Positions 58,420 to 64,000 of a stretch of 64,000 nucleotides of DNA are shown in pieces. The DNA lies in contig NZ_CADIKM010000016.1 in assembly GCF_902859895.1 (NCBI RefSeq), positions 1 to 64,000 on the forward strand, written 5' to 3'. Made by a program: the position numbers and the translations under genes. The DNA comes from Pararobbsia alpina. Lineage in GTDB: Bacteria; Pseudomonadota; Gammaproteobacteria; Burkholderiales; Burkholderiaceae. Position 1 is the first letter of the stretch; each line of letters begins with the position of its first letter. The notes under the pieces are model-generated. The model was not told the DNA's origin. It did not search any database and saw nothing but the letters and a program-made list of their open reading frames with translations.

Positions 58420-59208
58420 ATGATCATCTGCACCGGCGTCGGCCCGGGCCACCTCGATTTCGTCACGCGCGGCGCGGCGGAGCATATTGCAAACGCCGAT
58501 GTCGTCGCGGGTTTCGACGCGGTGGTCGACGTCGTGCGCCCCTTGATCCCCGCGACTACGCAAATCGTGACGATGGGCTACCGCGACCAGGTCGCCCAGC
58601 TCGACGTCGTCGCACAGCTTCATCACGCGGGCAAGCGCTGCGTCGTCGTCTTCATGGGCGATATCCATTTCAGCGGCTTCCAGTTTCTCGAACGTGTCGA
58701 ACGCGCATGCGGACATCCCGTCGAAGCGCTGCCAGGCATCTCGTCGGCTCAAGTGATGGCCTCGCGCGGCAAGGTCTGTTTCGACGAAACGACCTTTGTC
58801 ACCTTTCATCGGCGCGGCGATCTCGAACCCTTCAAGCGCCATCTGGTTCATGTGCTCGCCGATGCGCGCAATGCGATCGTGATCCCGCGCCCCTGGGATT
58901 TCATGCCGAAGGACATCGCGGCCTGGCTGCTCGGGCAAGGCGTGTCGGCTGATCACCCGGTCGAGGTCTGGGAAAATCTGACGCGTGGCGATGCGGAATG
59001 GCGCGGCACGCTCGCCGAATGCACGCGTGAGTTCACGGACATGAGCATCATGCTGATCCGCACGCGCACACCGATGGCGAGCCAGATCGAGCCGGCGCCG
59101 GTATCCGCTGCTGCTCAAAGCACGACTCAGACCACGACCCCGATCACACCCGCGGCCGCAACCTCGGTCACGACCCCGGCCCCCAGCCAGGCCACCGCCG
59201 CATCATGA
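58420..59208 (+). CDS. cbiE: Cobalt-precorrin-7 (C5)-methyltransferase CbiE
   Basis: 262-residue SAM-dependent corrin methyltransferase. Family pattern: start [15 protein letters not shown], a GDIHFSG loop, [15 protein letters not shown], and [17 protein letters not shown] near the end, which fits CbiE. It methylates C5 of the corrin ring; the partner CbiT (C15 methylation/decarboxylation) is not fused here and not seen in the window. A low-complexity Thr/Ala/Pro tail of about 40 residues follows the domain. Its stop overlaps the next start. Confidence 0.85.
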   Translation: MIICTGVGPGHLDFVTRGAAEHIANADVVAGFDAVVDVVRPLIPATTQIVTMGYRDQVAQLDVVAQLHHAGKRCVVVFMGDIHFSGFQFLERVERACGHPVEALPGISSAQVMASRGKVCFDETTFVTFHRRGDLEPFKRHLVHVLADARNAIVIPRPWDFMPKDIAAWLLGQGVSADHPVEVWENLTRGDAEWRGTLAECTREFTDMSIMLIRTRTPMASQIEPAPVSAAAQSTTQTTTPITPAAATSVTTPAPSQATAAS

Positions 59209-60992
59209 GCCGCACCGATTCCGCCACGTCAACCGACGCCCGCGCTGCCCTGCCTTCGGCGCAGGCCGCACACGGCGACTATGCGATCGTGCTGGCCGGT
59301 CACGGCAGCCGCGACCCGGACGGCGTGCGGGAATTCGAGGCGCTGGTCGAACTGGTCCGCCGCCGCGCGCCTTCGCGCATCGTGCGGCACGGCTACCTCG
59401 AATTCGCCTCGCCGACGATCGATGTCGCGGTAGCGCAGGCGATCGAGGCGGGTGCCCGGCACGTCGTCATGGTGCCGGGCGTCCTGCTTGCCGCGACGCA
59501 TGCGAAGAACGACATGCCGAGCGAACTGCTGGCCTTGCAGCAGCGCTTCAGCGGAACGAAATTTTCATTCGGCGCCGCACTCGATCTGCATCCGCAGTTG
59601 CTGCAGCTGTGCGCGCAGCGCGTAGTCGAAGCCGAAGGCGCGGAGCATGCGCGCACCGGTGAGACCGTGCCGCGCAACGAAGCCTGCCTCGTCGTGGTCG
59701 GCCGCGGCACATCGGACCCCGATGCAAATTCGGAGATCTCGAAGCTCGCGCGCATGCTCGAGGAGGGGCTGGGTTTCGGGACCTCGCTGACTTGCTACGC
59801 CGGCACCGCCAGGCCCAAGGTCGCAGACGGCTTGCGCACAGCCGTGCGGCTCGGCTACCGGCGCATCGTCGTACTGCCCTACTTCCTGTTCGACGGCATT
59901 CTGGTCAAGCGGATCCGCGCGGCCACGGCTGAGTTGCGGGCCCGCCATCCGGAGTTCGATATTCTCGATGCGTCGTACCTCGGACCGCATCCGTATGTCG
60001 CTGACGTGTTCGTCGAACGCGCGGCGGAAGGCGCGCAAGGTCGTGCCACGATGAACTGCGCATTGTGCCAATACCGCGTACAGATCATCGGCTTCGAACA
60101 ACAGGTCGGCCTGCCGCAGCGCGCTCATCATATGAAAGTGAGAGGACTGGCGGACCGCAGTACCGATGCGGATGCAGGAGCGGAGGCAGGAAGCAACGTG
60201 GAAGCCGGTGCGAAGATCGATCTCAGTGGCAATGCCGGCGGTGGCGGCTCGGCGAGTGCGAGTGCACGGAATGGTGTCGGCCTCGCCGCTGAGACATTCA
60301 AGCCCTACGTCCCCCACCCGATCGAAGCCGAAAGCATGCGGATCATCGACCAGGGACGTGACTGGTCAGCCTTCACGGGTAACGAAGCGCGTGTGCTCAA
60401 GCGCCTCGTCCATACCAGCGGCGACTTCGATATCGTCGACGACATCTTCATCTCGCCCGGCGCCGCCGATCTCGGCTTGCGCGCTTTACTGCGCTGCCGG
60501 CGCGTGGTCACCGATGTGACGATGGTCCAGGCGGGGCTCAAGCAGGCGGTGCTTGCACAACTCGAAGTCGAGACCTGGTGCGGCGTTCACGACGACGCAA
60601 CCCACGTGCTCGCGCAGACGCATGGGCTCACCCGATCGGCGGCCGGCATCCGCCGCGCATGGGAGCGGTTCGGCAACGACGTCGTCGTTGCGATCGGCGA
60701 CGCGCCGACGGCGGTCATGGAAACCGTGCGCCTCATCGAGCAGCACGGCTGGCGCCCGCAGCTCGTGATCGGCCTGCCGGTCGGCTTCGTCGGCACGCGT
60801 GAATGCAAGACTGCTCTGCGCGAGACGATGCAGGTGCCGCGCATCACCAACACGGGCACACGCGGAGGCTCGCCGTGGGCCGCGACGGTTGTCAATGCCC
60901 TGATGATCGGCGCGATCGATGCGCTCGCGGATTCGACCGCGCAGTCCTCGAGTGCGACTTCTCCCTCGTCAACCCGGCGAGATCTCCCATGA
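59205..60992 (+). CDS. CbiX - CbiC fusion: cobaltochelatase and precorrin-8X methylmutase
   Basis: 595-residue bifunctional protein. The N-terminal half (about 20-310) is CbiX-like sirohydrochlorin chelatase with two related lobes: [20 protein letters not shown] and [20 protein letters not shown], and a C-terminal [18 protein letters not shown] segment typical of long CbiX proteins. A Gly/Ala/Ser-rich linker (about 325-360) leads to CbiC/CobH (about 365-590: [50 protein letters not shown]), which moves the methyl group from C11 to C12. Start ATG 59205 overlaps cbiE. The fusion joins an early and a late pathway step. Confidence 0.93.
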   Translation: MSRTDSATSTDARAALPSAQAAHGDYAIVLAGHGSRDPDGVREFEALVELVRRRAPSRIVRHGYLEFASPTIDVAVAQAIEAGARHVVMVPGVLLAATHAKNDMPSELLALQQRFSGTKFSFGAALDLHPQLLQLCAQRVVEAEGAEHARTGETVPRNEACLVVVGRGTSDPDANSEISKLARMLEEGLGFGTSLTCYAGTARPKVADGLRTAVRLGYRRIVVLPYFLFDGILVKRIRAATAELRARHPEFDILDASYLGPHPYVADVFVERAAEGAQGRATMNCALCQYRVQIIGFEQQVGLPQRAHHMKVRGLADRSTDADAGAEAGSNVEAGAKIDLSGNAGGGGSASASARNGVGLAAETFKPYVPHPIEAESMRIIDQGRDWSAFTGNEARVLKRLVHTSGDFDIVDDIFISPGAADLGLRALLRCRRVVTDVTMVQAGLKQAVLAQLEVETWCGVHDDATHVLAQTHGLTRSAAGIRRAWERFGNDVVVAIGDAPTAVMETVRLIEQHGWRPQLVIGLPVGFVGTRECKTALRETMQVPRITNTGTRGGSPWAATVVNALMIGAIDALADSTAQSSSATSPSSTRRDLP

Positions 60993-62119
60993 GTGCGCGA
61001 CGTCCCTACGATCTCGCCACGCTCGCGCCCAACGGGCTGCGACGCGGCTACACGACGGGGACCTGCGCGACCGCGGCGGTCAAGGCGGCGCTCGGCCTGC
61101 TCCTGCACGGCTCGCGCGAACGTTCGGTCAATGTGAGCCTGCCCGATCCCGACTACTTCCTGAACGTACCGATCCACGCGGTCGACTGGTCGGCACCAGG
61201 CATCGCCCATGCGGAAGTCATCAAGGACGGCGGGGACGATCCCGACAATACGCATGGTGCGACGCTGTTCTCGGATGTGTCGATCAACGACTGTCACACG
61301 CTGCGCTTTTTCGCGGGCCAGGGCGTCGGGACCGCGACCAAACCCGGCTTGCGCATCGCGGTCGGCGAGCCCGCGATCAATCCCGTGCCGCGGCAGATGA
61401 TCCGTCGCGCGGTCGACGAAGTCCTCGAAGGCGGAGGCGACCCCGGCTTCGATGTCTCGATCGGTTGCGTCGGCGGCGAGGTGATCGCGCGCAAGACGTT
61501 CAATCCGCGCCTCGGCATTGTTGGTGGCATCTCGATCCTCGGGACGAGCGGCATCGTTGAACCGATGTCCCTGTCGTCATGGATCGCGTCGATCGAGGTC
61601 TACGTTCGGGTCGCGCTCGGCGACGATCCGCCATCGATCGCCTTTACGCCCGGCAAGATCGGCCGCGACCATGCGCGCGACGTGCTCGGTCTTTCCGACG
61701 CACGTATTGTTCAAATCGCAAACTTCATGGGCCCCTCGCTCGATTTTGCCCAGCAGGCGCTCGAGGAAACCGGCGCTCATCTCGAGACCCTGTGGGTGCT
61801 CGGTCACCCGGGCAAGATCGCAAAGGTGCTCGACGGCTTCTGGGATACACATTCAAGCAACAGCACGATGGCGATGTCGGCCGTGGCACGCATCAGCGCC
61901 GAATGCGGCGCGCCGGCCTCGCGCGTCGCGCAGATCGAACAGGCGAACACGGTGGAGAATGTCGTGCAGATATTGGAAGGCGATCCCTTGCAGGCCATCT
62001 TGTGGCGCGAGATCGAACAGCGGGCCGCGGCCCTGATGCACACACGGGTGCCGCGTGCGCGGCGGGTCGAAGTCCGGCTCTTCGACATGCAGGGCACGGC
62101 ACTGGGAGCAGGTGCATGA
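60989..62119 (+). CDS. cbiD: Cobalt-precorrin-5B (C1)-methyltransferase CbiD
   Basis: 376-residue CbiD, which methylates C1 in the anaerobic (early cobalt) route. Signature [19 protein letters not shown] at the N terminus; [31 protein letters not shown]; the C-terminal [14 protein letters not shown]. CbiD marks the anaerobic pathway and has no counterpart in the aerobic CobF-CobG set. Start at ATG 60989 overlaps the previous stop; the open frame upstream is the shadow of cbiC. Confidence 0.95.
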   Translation: MSARRPYDLATLAPNGLRRGYTTGTCATAAVKAALGLLLHGSRERSVNVSLPDPDYFLNVPIHAVDWSAPGIAHAEVIKDGGDDPDNTHGATLFSDVSINDCHTLRFFAGQGVGTATKPGLRIAVGEPAINPVPRQMIRRAVDEVLEGGGDPGFDVSIGCVGGEVIARKTFNPRLGIVGGISILGTSGIVEPMSLSSWIASIEVYVRVALGDDPPSIAFTPGKIGRDHARDVLGLSDARIVQIANFMGPSLDFAQQALEETGAHLETLWVLGHPGKIAKVLDGFWDTHSSNSTMAMSAVARISAECGAPASRVAQIEQANTVENVVQILEGDPLQAILWREIEQRAAALMHTRVPRARRVEVRLFDMQGTALGAGA

Positions 62120-62868
62120 CGATACCCGGACAGTTCTTCGGCATCGGCGTCGGCCCTGGCGACAGCGGCCTGATCCCCGTCGCGGCGGTCGCGGCACTGC
62201 GCTCGGCTGACCTGATCTATGTCCCCCGTGCAACGAGTGCGAGCGAGTCGGTCGCGAAGCAATGCCTCGGCGATCTCGATCTGCCTCACGCGCGGTTTCG
62301 CGAGATCGGATTCCTGATGGACCCCGATCGCTCGGTACTGGCGCAACACTATGCGGAACTCGCGGGCACGATCGCCTCGGAATTGCGCGCCGGACGCACG
62401 GTTGCCTACCTGACGATCGGCGATACGCTGACGTACTCGACCTACGGCTATCTGCTCGCCGCCCTGCGCGATCTCGAACCGGACCTGCGTCACCGGACGT
62501 TTCCCGGCGTGACGAGTTTCGCGGCCACGGCCGCGGCCTTGTCATGGCCGCTCGGCGAAGGCAAGGAGCGCATCCTGATCCTCCCCTGCCCCGACGATAT
62601 CGACGCGCTCAGGCACGACATCGAGTCGCATGACGTCGTCGTGCTCATGAAAATCGGCAAGCGCCTGCCGCAGGTCATCGACCTGCTTGCCGAACTCGGC
62701 CTGCTCGCCCACTGCGCATTCGGCCATCGCGTCGGCCTGCCGGACCAGCAGCTCTACCCCGACCTGGGTGCCGCGCGGCCGGCCGCCGCGACGGGTTATC
62801 TGTCGACCCTGCTGATTCGCCGGCACGCGCGCGAACAACGGCATCAAAAGCCCGAGACCTCTCAATGA
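62116..62868 (+). CDS. cbiL: Precorrin-2 / cobalt-factor II C20-methyltransferase
   Basis: 250-residue SAM-dependent methyltransferase of the tetrapyrrole family. N-terminal GIGVGPGDSGLIPVAAVAAL, central YLTIGDTLTYSTYGYLLAAL, TFPGVTSFAATAAALSWPLG and the IKIGKRLPQVI-like stretch LMKIGKRLPQVIDLLAELGL are those of CobI/CbiL. In the presence of CbiX, CbiD and CbiG its substrate is probably cobalt-factor II (CbiL) rather than metal-free precorrin-2 (CobI). ATGA overlaps on both sides. Confidence 0.92.
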   Translation: MTIPGQFFGIGVGPGDSGLIPVAAVAALRSADLIYVPRATSASESVAKQCLGDLDLPHARFREIGFLMDPDRSVLAQHYAELAGTIASELRAGRTVAYLTIGDTLTYSTYGYLLAALRDLEPDLRHRTFPGVTSFAATAAALSWPLGEGKERILILPCPDDIDALRHDIESHDVVVLMKIGKRLPQVIDLLAELGLLAHCAFGHRVGLPDQQLYPDLGAARPAAATGYLSTLLIRRHAREQRHQKPETSQ

Positions 62869-63644
62869 AAGTCTATTTCATCGGTGCCGGCCCCGGCGCC
62901 GCCGACCTGATCACCGTGCGCGCCGCGCGCATTCTGAATGCAGCACCCATGGTGCTCTATGCAGGCTCGCTGGTTCCAGTCGATGTACTCGAGCATTGCC
63001 GCGCCGATGCCGAGATCTTCGATACGGCCAAGCTCAATCTCGAACAGCAGGTCTCCTGCTACGAACGCGCGCTCGAACAGGACATCGATGTCGCACGCCT
63101 GCATTCGGGTGACCCCTCGATCTATGGCGCCACGGCCGAACAGATGCGCCGCCTCGAACAGCTCGGCATCGACTATGAAATCGTACCGGGCGTTTCGTCG
63201 TTCAGCGCCGCGGCCGCCACGCTCGGCGCCGAACTCACACGGCCCGAGGTCTCGCAGTCGATCGTGCTCACGCGCGTATCGGGACGCGCCTCAGCCGTGC
63301 CGGAATTGGAGTCGATCGAACAATGGGCACGGCATCGCGCCAGCATGTGCATCTTCCTTTCGGGCCCGCATCTGAAGAAGATCGTTGCCGACCTGCTGCT
63401 CCACTATCCGCCTGAAACCCCGGTCGCGCTCGTGCATCGCGCGAGCTGGAAAGACGAACGCTCGCATCGGAGCACGCTCGGCAAGCTGGTTTCCGAGGTC
63501 AAGGTCAAGGAGTGGCAGCTCACGACCCTCCTGCTCGTCGGCGATGCGCTCGCGAAAGCCGAAGGTGTCGAGTCGAGTCTCTATGCGGCGACGTTCACGC
63601 ATCGCTTCCGCCGCGCAAGCGTGCGCAAGAGGCGGGCCGCATGA
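62865..63644 (+). CDS. cbiF: Cobalt-precorrin-4 / precorrin-4 C11-methyltransferase
   Basis: 259-residue corrin methyltransferase: VYFIGAGPGAADLITVRAAR at the N terminus, YAGSLVPVDVLEHC, RLHSGDPSIYGATAEQMRRL and IVPGVSSFSAAAATLGAELT. These fit CobM/CbiF. With CbiG encoded immediately downstream, it probably acts on cobalt-precorrin-4 (CbiF), giving the substrate for CbiG. ATGA overlaps with both neighbours. Confidence 0.94.
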   Translation: MKVYFIGAGPGAADLITVRAARILNAAPMVLYAGSLVPVDVLEHCRADAEIFDTAKLNLEQQVSCYERALEQDIDVARLHSGDPSIYGATAEQMRRLEQLGIDYEIVPGVSSFSAAAATLGAELTRPEVSQSIVLTRVSGRASAVPELESIEQWARHRASMCIFLSGPHLKKIVADLLLHYPPETPVALVHRASWKDERSHRSTLGKLVSEVKVKEWQLTTLLLVGDALAKAEGVESSLYAATFTHRFRRASVRKRRAA

Positions 63645-64000
63645 CAGACGACACGCGCGAGACGACGGGCATCTGGCTGGTGCGCGAGCACGCGCTGCCG
63701 CTCGGTGAACGGCTGCGCGCGGGACTGGATGGCCGGCTCTTCACGCCATGGAACGAAGGCGATGCGACTGTCAGCCAGCGGGAGCACTTCCGCAATGTAT
63801 TCGGCTCGCTCAGGCAGTGGGTGCTCGTGATGGCCTCGGGAATCGCCGTGCGCATACTCGACGGACTGCCCCAGAGCAAGCACAGCGACCCGGCTGTGGT
63901 CCTGCTCGACGAATCGGCGCGGTTTGCTGTTTCGCTGCTGGCGGGACACGAAGGCGGCGCCAACGCGCTTGCCTATCGTGTCGCCCGGCTGACCGGCGCG
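63641..64000 (+). CDS. cbiG: CbiG, cobalt-precorrin-5A hydrolase (partial, runs off window)
   Basis: 120 codons are visible before the window ends. The sequence WVLVMASGIAVRILDGLPQS, KHSDPAVVLLDESARFAVSL and LAGHEGGANALAYRVARLTG is the conserved N-terminal domain of CbiG, which opens the delta-lactone and releases acetaldehyde in the anaerobic pathway. The start ATG 63641 overlaps the cbiF stop. The C-terminal part is not in this window. Confidence 0.92.
   Translation, partial: MTDDTRETTGIWLVREHALPLGERLRAGLDGRLFTPWNEGDATVSQREHFRNVFGSLRQWVLVMASGIAVRILDGLPQSKHSDPAVVLLDESARFAVSLLAGHEGGANALAYRVARLTGA

Overview
The window is high-GC, gene-dense bacterial DNA. Gene families and organisation point to the Burkholderiales, probably Burkholderiaceae (Burkholderia, Paraburkholderia or a relative). 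The pointers are a livH / fused livM-livG / livF transporter, Ada-type repair, LysR regulators beside their targets, trifunctional kinase/ATPase/histidine-kinase giants, and an anaerobic-type cobalamin cluster driven by CobN. This placement is an inference from protein families; no rRNA or tRNA gene is visible.

Region 1 (1-12.1 kb) is mostly housekeeping or peripheral metabolism. It opens with a repeat-bearing gene-free stretch, followed by the branched-chain amino-acid-type ABC transporter (minus strand) without a binding-protein gene. Then come a DUF1488 protein, a PfpI/DJ-1 protein, a PLP-dependent threonine/serine dehydratase, two lipoproteins (one OmpA/Pal-like), a VOC protein, a methyltransferase, Ada coupled to a 2OG-Fe(II) oxygenase, and a small GIY-YIG-like protein.

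Region 2 (12.1-39.6 kb) is accessory in character. It holds a glutamate-receptor-like channel with an unusual pore loop and a LysR/MDR-oxidoreductase pair. A sparse stretch follows (16.0-18.3 kb) with a small secreted six-cysteine protein and broken pieces of transporter and transposase genes. After an aspartate/glutamate racemase come two homologous giant proteins (about 1950 and 1860 residues; Ser/Thr-kinase-like, AAA ATPase, GAF, PAS, histidine kinase). They bracket a sugar-type ABC transporter, a Rieske/FAD oxidoreductase, a second LysR and an SDR. No response regulator is encoded nearby.

Region 3 (39.6-51.4 kb) holds phosphoglucomutase and then two divergent operons that look like one carbohydrate-uptake locus. 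Leftward are binding protein, ATPase, permease, a 3-hydroxyisobutyrate-dehydrogenase-like enzyme and an M42 peptidase broken by an apparent 1-bp deletion. Rightward are an inositol-monophosphatase-like enzyme, a DeoR regulator, a BtpA/SgcQ protein and an FGGY kinase. The DeoR + BtpA + M42 combination recalls the E. coli sgc operon, with an ABC importer plus kinase in place of the PTS.

Region 4 (51.5-64.0 kb) is a cobalamin biosynthesis operon behind a B12 riboswitch: cobN (with a striking His-rich insertion), a fused ChlI-ChlD chelatase subunit, cbiE, a cbiX-cbiC fusion, cbiD, cbiL/cobI, cbiF/cobM and the start of cbiG, which runs off the window. From cbiE onward nearly every junction is a 4-bp ATGA overlap.
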